Shown: positions 1-9,033, numbered from the stretch's first letter. The stretch is DNA of 64,000 bases from Mesorhizobium sp. M1E.F.Ca.ET.045.02.1.1 (GCF_003952485.1 NZ_CP034447.1:1364001-1428000), one strand, 5' to 3'. Numbers and translations: made by a program. The notes: generated from the sequence alone by a model not told the origin.

Positions 1-177
1 ATCATCGCCGGTGCCGGCAAGGCGGTGTCGGTCGACCCGTTCGCGCATCATCCGTGGTTCGGCATCCTGATGGCGGTCGCGGTCATCGTCATCGCCGACA
101 TCGCCACCCGCATCTACGACGAGCCGCTGCGCCGCTTCCTGCAGCGGCAGATGCAGCGCTCGCGGGCCGTGGCCTAA
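1..177 (+). CDS. C-terminal end of a membrane acyltransferase (acyltransferase-3 type), partial
   Basis: The window opens inside a reading frame that ends with TAA at 175-177. About 58 residues remain: one hydrophobic helix (GILMAVAVIVIADIATRIYD) followed by a basic tail with EPLRRFLQR. A last transmembrane helix followed by Y(D/E)EPxRR is the usual ending of integral-membrane acyltransferases of the OafA/NodX family, which O-acylate surface polysaccharides or other sugars. The convergent neighbour is an O-antigen ligase-type protein, which fits a surface-polysaccharide context. The family call rests on this short tail only and needs the upstream sequence. Confidence 0.5.
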   Translation: MIAGAGKAVSVDPFAHHPWFGILMAVAVIVIADIATRIYDEPLRRFLQRQMQRSRAVA

Positions 178-224
178 GGGTCTGACCTTAATCTCGACAG
201 ACCTTAGAGCGGTTCAGATGTCGA

Positions 225-1508
225 TCAGACCGGGGCCGGCATGTGGCCGGCGGCCGGCTTTTCATCCTGGACGGGAATGGCAACCCGCCGTCGCCGGGCA
301 ACCGGCAGCGGGCTCAGCTTGAACAGGCCGTAATAGACGATGAAGGAGGCCATGAAGTAGGGGCCGAGGATCTCGACCTCGAAGAAGGAGCGGATCAGCA
401 TCAGCCCGACGGCGCCGGCCAGCACCACCGAATCGGCGCTCCAGTCGCCGAACACCACCTTCGATACATGGCCGTAGAAGGCGCGCAGGATGATCAGCGC
501 CAGCATGGTGACGCCGACGAAGCCGATCTCGACCAGGGTTTCGATATAGGTGTTGTGGAAGTGGAAGCCGGTGCGGGTCGTGATGTAGAATTCCGCCCAC
601 AACCGTTCCGGATCGGCGAAGCCTTGCACCCAATAGGCGGCATAGCCGTAACCGAGCAGCGGATGCAGTTGCGCCGCCTCCCAACCCTGTTGCCAGAGAT
701 AGGTGCGGCCGGTCAGCGTCGAATCCTTGCCGAAAATGCCGAGCACGACGTCCAGCAGGCCAAGGTTCAGCGCGGCCACCACGCCGGCCACCAGCGCGCC
801 GCCGCCGACCACGAACAGCACGCGGCGGTAGCGCCGCGACAGCACCCTGCTCATGGTGAGCAGGATGACGACGCCGAGCACCGCCGGCAGAGAGGCGACA
901 GATGTCGCCGAGTGGCAGATCGCCAGCATATATGCCGACATCAGGATGATCGGCGCTGTCCAGACGAAGCTCAGCCAGTTGCGCCGATAAAACATCAGGA
1001 AGACGAGGGACAAAAAGATGCCGAGCGACGAGAAGAAGCCGACCTGGTTCTTGGAGGCGAAAGCGCCGACGAAATTGAAGGTGCCGTCGATTATGTCCAA
1101 CGCGTAAGCGTTGACTTTCAATGAGTAGAGCAGGACGAAGAAGATGCCGATCAGCGAGCCCAGCACCAGCGTACGAACGCTGATGGTGCGAGCCGCGATA
1201 TAGGCACAGACGATGTGCGAGGAATATTGCACCGCCGCCCGCGCGCTGGTGCCGGCCGCCTGCGACCAGAAGACCGACAGGCAGACATAGGCCGCAAAGA
1301 GTATCGGCAGCCAGGCGCTCGAGAGTTTCCAGGTGAAGCGTCGGTAGTCGACAAAGAGCAGCGGCAGCCAGACCGCGTAATAGGCAAGGATCAGGATCTG
1401 GCCGAAATTGCTGGAATAGGCAAAGGCAAGGACGGAAACCGCCACGGCAAAGGCGCCATAGGCCTTGTTCGCCTCGGGATCGAGCAGAATGGATTTCGGA
1501 ATCTTCAT
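225..1508 (-). CDS. O-antigen ligase / ExoQ-like polysaccharide polymerase
   Basis: A 427-residue polytopic inner-membrane protein with roughly ten to twelve hydrophobic segments. The Wzy_C/O-antigen-ligase signature lies in the periplasmic loop around residues 265-330: LTGRTYLW, then HPLLGYGYAAYW, then FHFHNTYIETLVEIGFVG. Such proteins polymerise or ligate lipid-linked repeat units of exopolysaccharide or O-antigen in the periplasm. Length fits the family (400-450). The ATG start is supported by the protein beginning just before the first helix, but there is no strong Shine-Dalgarno. A terminal Pro/Ala tail follows the last helix. Whether it is a polymerase (ExoQ) or a ligase (WaaL) cannot be decided from sequence alone. 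Confidence 0.85.
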   Translation of the reverse strand: MKIPKSILLDPEANKAYGAFAVAVSVLAFAYSSNFGQILILAYYAVWLPLLFVDYRRFTWKLSSAWLPILFAAYVCLSVFWSQAAGTSARAAVQYSSHIVCAYIAARTISVRTLVLGSLIGIFFVLLYSLKVNAYALDIIDGTFNFVGAFASKNQVGFFSSLGIFLSLVFLMFYRRNWLSFVWTAPIILMSAYMLAICHSATSVASLPAVLGVVILLTMSRVLSRRYRRVLFVVGGGALVAGVVAALNLGLLDVVLGIFGKDSTLTGRTYLWQQGWEAAQLHPLLGYGYAAYWVQGFADPERLWAEFYITTRTGFHFHNTYIETLVEIGFVGVTMLALIILRAFYGHVSKVVFGDWSADSVVLAGAVGLMLIRSFFEVEILGPYFMASFIVYYGLFKLSPLPVARRRRVAIPVQDEKPAAGHMPAPV

Positions 1509-1701
1509 GCCGGATTTCTTGTCCGTTCAGCCTTGGACCGGTTCAGCCTCTGGTAGCCGGGCACGCCAATGTTCGGCCTGGCCAGATCATTGTGCACTGC
1601 AGCATAACCTATCGCCCCAGCGCCGATGGCTCAACCGGAAATGTTGTCACGGGCAAAAAGAGGCGGCCATCCGAGGCCTGTCGCATAGCGAAAAGGCCGG
1701 A

Positions 1702-1947
1702 ATGGGGCGGCGGCGCAGCCGGCCTCAAGCCATCGTCGACCGGGCGACGGCGGCCTGGATGAGCCGATCGGCAAGGATAGCCAGAAAGCTCATCCTGGCC
1801 GGGCATCCGACCGCCAACATCGCCGAGCGGCTCGGCATCACCGTCGGCACGGTAAAGAACCACCGCCGCCGCATCTACGAAAAACTCGACATCACCACCG
1901 AGCGCGAATTGTTCCTGCAATTCTTCCAGCACCGGATGGAGGCCTGA
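1702..1947 (+). pseudogene. LuxR-type HTH remnant (C-terminal DNA-binding domain only)
   Basis: The last ~60 codons encode a clear GerE/LuxR helix-turn-helix: LILAGHPTANIAERLGITVG, then TVKNHRRRIYEKLDITTERE. Full-length regulators of this type carry about 200 residues of sensor domain before the HTH, and the first HTH helix normally starts LTxRERxI. Here that stretch reads MSRSARIARK, and upstream DNA is non-coding or antisense to the polymerase gene. A short stand-alone HTH protein starting at ATG 1702 (81 aa) is possible. I favour a decayed remnant because the RE-rich motif is degraded and no ribosome-binding site is evident. It lies in the gap between the O-antigen ligase and DUF1349 genes. 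Confidence 0.55.
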
Positions 1948-1976
1948 AGCCGACGCAGTTTCCGGCCGCGCCCCTG

Positions 1977-2555
1977 TCAGCCGTGCAGTTCCCTGGAAAT
2001 CGGCGGACCGACGACAAAGTCGGTGAAGGTCACTTCGAAGCCTTCGCGCTGCGGCGAGCAGCACATCAACCCGACATCGACGCTCCGCGAGGTCGGGAAA
2101 TAGGCCAACCGCACCGGCTTCCAGTGACCATCCGCGGCGTCCAAATATTGAACGCGGATCGCCTCCGCATGACGGGTCAGGCGAATGCGGACGCCATTCG
2201 GGTCCGCGTTGATGCCGACCAGTGACCAGTCCGACCGATCGTTGGTGACGACGACCGAGAAATAGGCGAGGCCGTCGGTGTATTCGATGCCCGCCTTGAT
2301 CCAGTGCGTTTCGCTCAAGCGCACCATCAGCCCGGCCTGGTCGTAGAGCGCTTTATAGTCGCCCTTGACGGTGACTTCGGCGCTGAAATCGCCGGCTATC
2401 GGCCGGTAGAAGAAATGGCCATTGTCACGCCGGAAGCCATAGAAGGTCTCACGCCAGAAATCGGTCTCCATGCCGGTGCCGACCTGGAGCGTCCCGTCGC
2501 CGAACGTATGGTGCGGCGGCGGGTTGAGCCAGGTCATTCCGGCAAAGCCCGACAT
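1977..2555 (-). CDS. DUF1349 domain-containing protein (YesU-like jelly-roll)
   Basis: 192 residues with the DUF1349 pattern: W(L)NPP near the N-terminus, a TDFWRETFYGF segment, GDFSAEVTVKGDYKALYDQAGLMVR in the middle, and a beta-rich C-terminal half. The fold resembles a concanavalin/laminin-G beta sandwich. Members are cytoplasmic, often sit beside sugar-utilisation genes, and have no proven reaction. It starts 15 bases after the aldehyde dehydrogenase stop on the same strand and is probably the last gene of the long minus-strand run that begins at the GntR regulator near 10.96 kb. No signal peptide is visible. Confidence 0.85.
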   Translation of the reverse strand: MSGFAGMTWLNPPPHHTFGDGTLQVGTGMETDFWRETFYGFRRDNGHFFYRPIAGDFSAEVTVKGDYKALYDQAGLMVRLSETHWIKAGIEYTDGLAYFSVVVTNDRSDWSLVGINADPNGVRIRLTRHAEAIRVQYLDAADGHWKPVRLAYFPTSRSVDVGLMCCSPQREGFEVTFTDFVVGPPISRELHG

Positions 2556-2569
2556 TTTGAGTCTTCCAG

Positions 2570-4009
2570 TTAGCCGGCGAATGTATAGGCCGTCTTCACG
2601 GTGGTGTAGAACTCCATCGCATAACGGCCCTGCTCGCGTGGGCCATAGCTCGAGCTCTTGCGGCCGCCGAACGGCACATGGAAGTCGACGCCCGCCGTCG
2701 GCAGGTTGACCATGACCATGCCGGCCTCGGAATTGCGCTTGAAATGCGTCGCGTGCTTCAGGCTCGTCGTGCAGATGCCGGAGGTCAGGCCGAAGGGCGT
2801 GTCGTTGGCCACGGCGAGCGCCTCGTCATAGTCCTTGACGCGGATGACGTTGGCGACGGGCCCGAAGATCTCCTCGCGCGAAATGCGCATGGCATTGGTG
2901 GCGCCGGTAAACAGCGCCGGCCTCAGATAGAAGCCGGGCGTTCCGCGCTCCAGCCGCTCGCCGCCGAAGGCAAGCTCGGCGCCCTCCTGGCGGCCGATGG
3001 CGATATAGTCCTCGTCCTGCTTGAGCTGGGTTTGGTCGACCACCGGCCCGATCTGCGTCTTGGCATCCAGCGCATCGCCGATGACGAGCTTGTTCAGACG
3101 CTCCTTCACCGCGTCGACGAAGCGGTCGTGGATGCCGTCGGTGACGATAAGACGCGAGGATGCCGTGCAGCGCTGGCCGGTCGAGAAATAAGCGCCGTTG
3201 ATCGCGCAATCGACAGCAACCGCAAGGTCGGCATCGTCGAGCACGACGAGCGGGTTCTTGCCGCCCATCTCGAGCTGGAACTTGCGCATATGTTCCACAC
3301 TTGCCGCGGCGACGCGCTTGCCCGTGCCGACCGAGCCGGTGAAGGAGATGGCGTTGACGTCGGGGCTGTCGAGCATGGCCTGGCCGACGATCGACCCCTT
3401 GCCCATGACGAGGTTGAGCACGCCCTTGGGCAGGCCGGCGCGGTGCAGGATGTCGACGATGGTCCAGGCGCTTTCGGGGACCAGCTCCGCCGGCTTGAAG
3501 ACGATTGTGTTGCCGTAGGCGAGCGCCGGAGCGATCTTCCAGGCGGGAATGGCGATCGGGAAATTCCATGGCGTGATGATGCCGACGACGCCAACGCCCT
3601 CGCGGGTCATCTCGACACCGACGCCCGGCCGAACGCTCGGGACCATCTCGCCCGACAGGCGCAGCGTCTCGCCGGCGAAGAAGTCGAAGATCTGCGCCGC
3701 CCGGATGGTCTCGCCGACACCCTCGACCAGCGTCTTGCCTTCCTCGCGCGCCAGCGAGCGGCCGATCTCGTCCTTGCGGGCCATGATTTCGTCGGCGGTT
3801 TTTTTCAGCACGGCATGACGGGCCAGCGGTCCTGAGCGCGACCAAGCCGGGAAGGCCGCCTTGGCTGCCGCGATGGCCTGTTTTGCTTCCTCCGGCCCGG
3901 CCGAGGCGTATTCGCCGACGACATCGTTGGTGTTCGACGGGTTGATGTTGCGCGAGCCGGCCTCGCCCAGCCACTCGCCGTCGATAAGGTTCTTGCGGAG
4001 CACGGTCAT
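2570..4009 (-). CDS. Aldehyde dehydrogenase, ketoglutaric-semialdehyde (2,5-dioxovalerate) dehydrogenase type
   Basis: A 479-residue NAD(P)-dependent aldehyde dehydrogenase. Visible catalytic parts are PWNF (Asn149), the general base Glu247 in LEMGGKNP, and the nucleophile Cys281 in GQRCTASS. The N-terminus (NPSNTNDVVGEYA) and the GQRCTASSRL segment resemble alpha-ketoglutaric semialdehyde dehydrogenases, which finish non-phosphorylated pentose, sugar acid or hydroxyproline catabolism by making 2-oxoglutarate. The start at ATG 4009 was chosen over a 44-codon extension because AAGGAA sits just upstream of it. It follows the sugar-type ABC operon on the same strand, so it may oxidise a semialdehyde derived from the imported compound. 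The substrate is inferred. Confidence 0.9.
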   Translation of the reverse strand: MTVLRKNLIDGEWLGEAGSRNINPSNTNDVVGEYASAGPEEAKQAIAAAKAAFPAWSRSGPLARHAVLKKTADEIMARKDEIGRSLAREEGKTLVEGVGETIRAAQIFDFFAGETLRLSGEMVPSVRPGVGVEMTREGVGVVGIITPWNFPIAIPAWKIAPALAYGNTIVFKPAELVPESAWTIVDILHRAGLPKGVLNLVMGKGSIVGQAMLDSPDVNAISFTGSVGTGKRVAAASVEHMRKFQLEMGGKNPLVVLDDADLAVAVDCAINGAYFSTGQRCTASSRLIVTDGIHDRFVDAVKERLNKLVIGDALDAKTQIGPVVDQTQLKQDEDYIAIGRQEGAELAFGGERLERGTPGFYLRPALFTGATNAMRISREEIFGPVANVIRVKDYDEALAVANDTPFGLTSGICTTSLKHATHFKRNSEAGMVMVNLPTAGVDFHVPFGGRKSSSYGPREQGRYAMEFYTTVKTAYTFAG

Positions 4010-4186
4010 CTTGTTTCCTTCGAGATTGGCTGAAGCGGCAACGCGCCGATCATTTGTCAGACAAATGCTATACGCAATGCCCGCCGAAAGGTCTAGCCGA
4101 GAGCTTTCGATAAAGGTAGGCGCGCGGCTGGGGAAGTCCATCGAGCTTGCCCGCGACGACCTGTCACGATTTGAAGCTTGACGGCC

Positions 4187-4672
4187 TCAGACCGCGAACG
4201 ACCAGAAAAGGCAGGCGAGCGTTACCGCGGCAAAGACGACGAAGAACAGGCTTCTGAGCAGGATGTTGCGGCGAAGCTCGTTCATGGTGAGATGCGCGCC
4301 CACGATCGCGGCCACAAACAGAAAGCGCCAGTTGAAAAGCGCCCAGAGCACTTCATGCTGGCCGAAGGCCCATCTGGCGAGCAGCGAGCCAACGATGGTC
4401 GCGAACAGCACGATCGTCGCCCAGAAGATCGCGTCGGCGGCATGAGTGAGCACGATGCCGGCGGCGCGGATGGGCAGGATCATCATCAACAGCGCGCTGA
4501 AGAAATAGATGGCGGCAATCGCAAGGAAGGAGCCGGCATCGGCAATGCCGTCGAGGCGCTTCACGCCGAAGGCGCCATAGGGGTAGCCGTGCCTCGCCAC
4601 CGCCAGTGAAAGCGCCATCAGCAAGGCGCTCAGAACCGTGACCAATGCGAATGTGCTGAGAGCCTTGCTCAT
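4187..4672 (-). CDS. Hypothetical four-helix membrane protein
   Basis: 161 residues with about four to five hydrophobic segments (residues ~8-26, 46-68, 78-100, 112-128, 139-158) joined by short loops. AGGGAA precedes the ATG at 4672. I recognise no named family. It lies 69 bases downstream of the ABC ATPase and upstream of the aldehyde dehydrogenase on the same strand, so it is probably co-transcribed with the importer. A membrane protein in this place could be an accessory to uptake or an unrelated passenger. The sequence does not say which. Confidence 0.72.
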   Translation of the reverse strand: MSKALSTFALVTVLSALLMALSLAVARHGYPYGAFGVKRLDGIADAGSFLAIAAIYFFSALLMMILPIRAAGIVLTHAADAIFWATIVLFATIVGSLLARWAFGQHEVLWALFNWRFLFVAAIVGAHLTMNELRRNILLRSLFFVVFAAVTLACLFWSFAV

Positions 4673-4741
4673 GCCGTTCCCTGCCGAGACGAATCAACGG
4701 GAACGATTTTAGCCCAGGGCTTCTGACCCTGCACCGATGGG

Positions 4742-5809
4742 CTAGCCGATCCGATTGCCGCTTGCAGGATCGAACAGATGCAGCGACGCCGGATCGGCTG
4801 ACAGCCGCACCGTGTCGCCCGGCCTGACATTGCTGCGGCCCATGACGAAGACGCAAACCTGCTGGTTGGCCAGCCTGACATAGAACTGCGTCGACAGGCC
4901 AAGCGGCTCGACCACCTCGACCTCGGCCTTCAGCGCGCCATCGTCCACCAGCCGGATGTGTTCCGGTCGCAGCCCGACGGTGAGCGCATCGCCGTCCTTC
5001 AGCGGCAGCCCGTCGGGCAGCCGGAGCTTCTGGCCGTCGGCCAGCACGGCATCCACCTTGCCGCCCTTGGCAACCTTCGCCGGCAAAAAATTCATGCCGG
5101 GCGAACCGATGAAACCGGCGACGAATGTGTTGGTCGGCCGGTCGTAAAGCTCCAGCGGGTGGCCGACCTGCTGCACATAGCCGTCATGCATGACGACGAT
5201 GCGGTCGGCCATGGTCATGGCCTCGACCTGGTCATGCGTGACATAGACCGAAGTGGTCTTGAGCTGCTGGTGCAGCGCCTTGATCTCGGCGCGCATATGG
5301 ACGCGCAGCTTGGCGTCGAGGTTCGACAGCGGCTCATCGAACAGGAACACTTTCGGGTCGCGCACGATGGCGCGGCCCATGGCGACGCGCTGGCGCTGGC
5401 CGCCGGAAAGCTGGCGCGGCAGGCGGCCGAGAAAGCTTTCAAGGCCGAGGCGCTTGGCGGCGGCACCGACCCTGCCGTCGATCGCCGTCTTCTCGGCCTT
5501 CTTCAACATCAGGCTGAAGCCCATGTTGGAGGAGACGTCCATATGCGGGTAGAGCGCGTAGGACTGGAACACCATGGCGATGTCGCGGTCCTTGGGCGCG
5601 ACGTCGTTGACGAGGCGCTCGCCGATGCGGATCTCGCCGCCGGTAACCTCCTCCAGGCCGGCGATCATGCGCAGCAGCGTGGACTTGCCGCAGCCGGACG
5701 GCCCGACCAGGACGACGAATTCGCCGTCAGCGATCTCGAGATTGACGCCGTGCAGGATGCGCAGCGCGCCATAATCCTTCTCGACATGTTGCAGCGTGAC
5801 GGAAGCCAT
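4742..5809 (-). CDS. Carbohydrate-type ABC importer ATPase (UgpC/MalK family)
   Basis: 355 residues. Walker A GPSGCGKST is at 36-44, a Q-loop in FQSYALYPHM at ~81-90, signature LSGGQ at 134-138, and Walker B FLFDEP at 155-160, followed by an OB-fold/TOBE regulatory domain from ~240 (GLRPEHI) typical of the MalK/UgpC/SmoK subfamily. It energises the two permeases encoded just upstream; the gap to the preceding gene is 3 bases. GGATAATCG before ATG serves as ribosome-binding site. Substrate specificity resides in the binding protein, so naming it ugpC would imply glycerol-phosphate without evidence. Confidence 0.95.
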   Translation of the reverse strand: MASVTLQHVEKDYGALRILHGVNLEIADGEFVVLVGPSGCGKSTLLRMIAGLEEVTGGEIRIGERLVNDVAPKDRDIAMVFQSYALYPHMDVSSNMGFSLMLKKAEKTAIDGRVGAAAKRLGLESFLGRLPRQLSGGQRQRVAMGRAIVRDPKVFLFDEPLSNLDAKLRVHMRAEIKALHQQLKTTSVYVTHDQVEAMTMADRIVVMHDGYVQQVGHPLELYDRPTNTFVAGFIGSPGMNFLPAKVAKGGKVDAVLADGQKLRLPDGLPLKDGDALTVGLRPEHIRLVDDGALKAEVEVVEPLGLSTQFYVRLANQQVCVFVMGRSNVRPGDTVRLSADPASLHLFDPASGNRIG

Positions 5810-5812
5810 CGA

Positions 5813-6661
5813 TTATCCTTTGACCGCGCCGGCGGTGAGGCCGGTGACGAGATAGCGTTGCAGGAAGGCGAAGAAGACGCAGACTGGGATCAGCGCCAGG
5901 ATGGACGCCGCCATCATCTGCCCCCAGTCGACCGCGAACTTGCCGATGAAGGTGAGCAGGCCGACGGCAAAGGTCTTCTGCTCGTCGCTGGAAATCAGCA
6001 TCAGCGCGAAGAGCAGCTCGCTCCAGGCGGCGGTGAAGACGAAGCCGAGCGTGGCGCCCATGCCGGGCAAGGTCAGCGGCACGATGACCCTGCGCATCGC
6101 CTGAGCGCGCGTGCAGCCGTCGATCATCGCCGCCTCCTCCAGGTCTTTCGGGATGCCGTCGAAGAAGGACTGCATGAGGAAGGTGGCGAAGGCGGTGTTA
6201 AAGGCGGTGTAGATGATGATCAGCCCGGTCAGGCTGTTGGTCAGGCCGAGATCGCCCATGATGCGGTAGATCGGCGGGATGACCATGACCAGCGGGAAGG
6301 TCTGGGTGAGCAGCAGCAGGATGGCTAAAGTCGCCTTGCCGCGAAAAGCGAAGCGCGACATGGCGTAGCCGGCGAGCGTGGCGATCACCGTCACGAGCGC
6401 CGCCGTCGACACCGAGACGATGACGCTGTTCAGGAAATAGCGCGGGAAGTCGGAGGCTTCGAGCACGGTAGCGAAGTTCTGAAAAGTCATCTCAGACGGC
6501 CAGAAGGTGATGCCTTCCGAATAGAGCAGGCGCTCGGGCGTCACCGATATCTTCAGCGTCCAGAAGATCGGGAACAGCGCGAAGATCACATAGGCGGCAA
6601 TCGCTGCGTAAAGGCCGATGCCGCCGGCAATGCGCGAGGAGGTGGAGCGACCGGCGATCAT
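5813..6661 (-). CDS. Carbohydrate-type ABC importer permease (MalG/UgpE family)
   Basis: 282 residues with six predicted transmembrane helices. The EAA loop that docks to the ATPase reads EEAAMIDGCTRAQAMRRVIV, with a conserved glycine soon after. A long periplasmic loop after the first helix and an N-terminal cytoplasmic stretch fit the MalG-type subunit. Its start codon overlaps the stop of the partner permease by one base, implying translational coupling. Confidence 0.93.
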   Translation of the reverse strand: MIAGRSTSSRIAGGIGLYAAIAAYVIFALFPIFWTLKISVTPERLLYSEGITFWPSEMTFQNFATVLEASDFPRYFLNSVIVSVSTAALVTVIATLAGYAMSRFAFRGKATLAILLLLTQTFPLVMVIPPIYRIMGDLGLTNSLTGLIIIYTAFNTAFATFLMQSFFDGIPKDLEEAAMIDGCTRAQAMRRVIVPLTLPGMGATLGFVFTAAWSELLFALMLISSDEQKTFAVGLLTFIGKFAVDWGQMMAASILALIPVCVFFAFLQRYLVTGLTAGAVKG

Positions 6662-7584
6662 CAGACATGCCTCACAAACGTACGGCGGATGGCGATCAGG
6701 CCGATCGCATAGGCAATCAGCAGCACCAGCAGCAGCACGGCGACAGCCGAGGCATAGCCCTTGTCCAGCGACTTGAAGGCGCTGACATAGATATAGACCG
6801 GCACCGTGCTGGTCGAACCCGCCGGCCCGCCTTCGGTCATGACGAAGATCAGATCGGCGAAGGTGGCGATCCAGATCGTGCGCAGCATGACGGTGATGAC
6901 GATGGTCGGCGCCAGGAACGGCAGCGTCACCTTGGTGAAGCGCTGCCAGGGCGAGGCGCCGTCGATGGCCGCCGCCTCATGCAGCTCGGACGGGATCGAC
7001 TTCAGCGCGGCGAGCAGCGTGATGGCGAAGAAGGGGATGCCGAACCAGATGTTGGCGACGATCGGCCCCCACATGGCGGTGGCCGGATCGGAGAGCACAT
7101 TGGTCGGCTCGGCCTTCAGCCCAAGCGCGAAGAGCCAGTGCGGCAGCGGCCCGATGATCGGGTTGAACAGCCAGGCCCAGGTGAGACCCGACAGAAAGGA
7201 CGGCACCGCCCAGGGCAGGAACACCACCGCCTGCACGATCCTGCGGCCGTAAAACGGCTTGTCGAGCAGCAGCGCCAGACCTAGCCCGAGGAAGAACTGG
7301 AAGAACAGGCTGGCGACGGTCCACCATAGCGTGTTGACGAGAGCCTGGCCGAGCACCTGGTCGGACAACATCGCCTCGTATTGGCCAAGGCCGACATATT
7401 CCGACTTGAAGGCCGAGAATTTGCGGAAGGAATAGCTGATGCCGATGATCAGCGGCACCAGGAGCACCACGACCAGCAGGACGATAGCCGGCGAAAGATA
7501 GAGCCATGGCTCGATCGCGGCCTTGCTCAGCCGCTTCTTCCGCGGCCGGCCGGCGGATCGGATTTCGGACACTGCGTAGGTCAT
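6661..7584 (-). CDS. Carbohydrate-type ABC importer permease (MalF/UgpA family)
   Basis: 307 residues. An N-terminal cytoplasmic basic segment (RPRKKRLSK) is followed by a first helix (LYLSPAIVLLVVVLLVPLII) and the standard MalF-like core of six helices. The coupling loop is HEAAAIDGASPWQRFTKVTL. It forms the heterodimeric pore with the downstream MalG-type subunit. It is separated from the binding-protein gene upstream by a 147-base gap that contains a hairpin repeat. Such a hairpin can make the binding protein more abundant than the permeases, as in the malE-malF gap. Confidence 0.93.
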   Translation of the reverse strand: MTYAVSEIRSAGRPRKKRLSKAAIEPWLYLSPAIVLLVVVLLVPLIIGISYSFRKFSAFKSEYVGLGQYEAMLSDQVLGQALVNTLWWTVASLFFQFFLGLGLALLLDKPFYGRRIVQAVVFLPWAVPSFLSGLTWAWLFNPIIGPLPHWLFALGLKAEPTNVLSDPATAMWGPIVANIWFGIPFFAITLLAALKSIPSELHEAAAIDGASPWQRFTKVTLPFLAPTIVITVMLRTIWIATFADLIFVMTEGGPAGSTSTVPVYIYVSAFKSLDKGYASAVAVLLLVLLIAYAIGLIAIRRTFVRHV

Positions 7585-7669
7585 ACGGGGCTCGCGGTGA
7601 AAGGTGGGGGCCGGCGTGCCAACAGGCAGGCAAATGAGGGGCAGCGCGAACTTATGAAATGCTGGCGCC

Positions 7670-7720
7670 GCCCCTCATCCGGTCCTTCGGACCACCTTCT
7701 CCCCGTTAACGGGGAGAAGG
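7670..7720. repeat. Palindromic intergenic repeat (family A) with hairpin
   Basis: The segment carries GGTCCTTCGGACC, a short hairpin, then CTTCTCCCCGTTAACGGGGAGAAG, a near-perfect 24-base palindrome. The same CTTCTCCCC...GGGGAGAAG theme with CCCTCATCCG recurs near 55.2-55.4 kb. It lies between the binding-protein stop and the first permease start, where it can act as an mRNA-stabilising or attenuating stem. Confidence 0.8.
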
Positions 7721-7731
7721 CAGAGAGGGCG

Positions 7732-9009
7732 TCACTTCTTATTCTTGGCCAGCCAGGCCTGTTGTTCCTTAGTCAGGAACGCAGCCCATTCGTCAGCCAC
7801 CTGCTTGGCCGGCTTCTGGCCGAGCAGCACTTCCTGGAAGTTCTTGATCGCCACCTGGTCGACGAAGTTGCCGAGGTTCTCGAGATGGGTCGGCGGGGTC
7901 ACCATTTCATATTTGGAGCTGTCGCTGAGCTCGGTGAACCAGCCCTTGAACTGCTCCGTCTTGAAGTGAGCGTCCTGGTCGGCGCCGTTGTGGATCGGGA
8001 CGACGCCGACTTCCTTGGCCCATTCCAGATTGTCCTTGGGCGACAAGAGCGTCGCCATCAGCTTCCAGGCCTCGTCCTTGTGCTGGGAATTGGCGAACAT
8101 CGCCCAGCCGGCATAGCCCAGCGTCGGATAGGATTTGCCGCTCGGTCCCACGGGAAGCGGAGCCACGGCGAAGTCGTCAGCGCTCATCTTGTCGGCGATA
8201 CCGAGCAGCGCGTCGGGATCCTGGTTGAGCATGGCGCAGGTGCCGGAATAGAAACCGGTCACCGTCTCATTGAAGCCCCAGCTCACCGCATCCTTCGGCG
8301 CCAGCCCATTCTTGTACATGTCGGCCAGCATCTGCAGGCCCTTGACCGAGCCCTCGTCGTTGATGGTCGAGGTGCCGTCGTCGGTGAAATAGCCGCCCTT
8401 GCCGTCGGCGATGTTCATGAACATGTGCATGCCATTGAAGGCGCCGGGGCCGCCGCGAAGGCAGTAGCCGTATTTGCCGGGGATGGCCGAGATCTTCTTG
8501 GAGAACTCGACGAACTCGTCGAGGGTTGCCGGCGGACGGTCGAGGCCAGCCTCCTTGAACAGCTTCTTGTTCCAGAACAACGCGTTCACATAGTAGCCGT
8601 AGGGGATCATGAACTGGGTGTTGTTGACGGTCGAGCCGAACTGCTTGGCGCGGTCGCCGAGCGTCTTGGCGTCGTCCCACTTGGCCATATATGGGCCGAG
8701 ATCCTCGAGCTGGCCGTTGTTGGCATAGAGGCCCATCCAGCGTTCCGGCATCTCGACGACGTCAGGCGTATCGCCAGCCTGGACCATGGTCAGGAATTTT
8801 TCGAAGGCCTGGCCCCAGGGCAGCGAGACGAGCTCGACCTTGATGCCCTTGTTGGCGGCTTCGAATTCGGCGATCTGCTTCTTCAGGAATTCGGTGCGCG
8901 GCGGGCTGGTGATGACCTCGACCATCTTGATCGTGGTGTCGGCCAGCGCACCGCTGGCGGAGATCGCCAGGCCGGCAACGGCGGCAAGCATCAGCGTCAG
9001 TCTTTTCAT
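7732..9009 (-). CDS. ABC importer extracellular solute-binding protein (family 1, sugar type)
   Basis: 425 residues with a signal peptide (MKRLTLMLAAVAGLAISASG, cleavage after ALA near residue 24). The body fits solute-binding family 1: an early TEFLKKQIAEFEAANKGIKV segment, PYGYYVNALFWNKKLFKEAG around 120, and a C-terminal LLSPKDNLEWAKEVGVVP. The start at ATG 9009 was chosen because GGGAG lies eight bases upstream and the signal peptide then begins normally. It begins 24 bases after the PLP enzyme, with which it is likely co-transcribed. The ligand is unknown; the family binds sugars, polyols or glycosides. Confidence 0.93.
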   Translation of the reverse strand: MKRLTLMLAAVAGLAISASGALADTTIKMVEVITSPPRTEFLKKQIAEFEAANKGIKVELVSLPWGQAFEKFLTMVQAGDTPDVVEMPERWMGLYANNGQLEDLGPYMAKWDDAKTLGDRAKQFGSTVNNTQFMIPYGYYVNALFWNKKLFKEAGLDRPPATLDEFVEFSKKISAIPGKYGYCLRGGPGAFNGMHMFMNIADGKGGYFTDDGTSTINDEGSVKGLQMLADMYKNGLAPKDAVSWGFNETVTGFYSGTCAMLNQDPDALLGIADKMSADDFAVAPLPVGPSGKSYPTLGYAGWAMFANSQHKDEAWKLMATLLSPKDNLEWAKEVGVVPIHNGADQDAHFKTEQFKGWFTELSDSSKYEMVTPPTHLENLGNFVDQVAIKNFQEVLLGQKPAKQVADEWAAFLTKEQQAWLAKNKK

Positions 9010-9033
9010 GTTCAGGACTCCCATTTTGAACAG

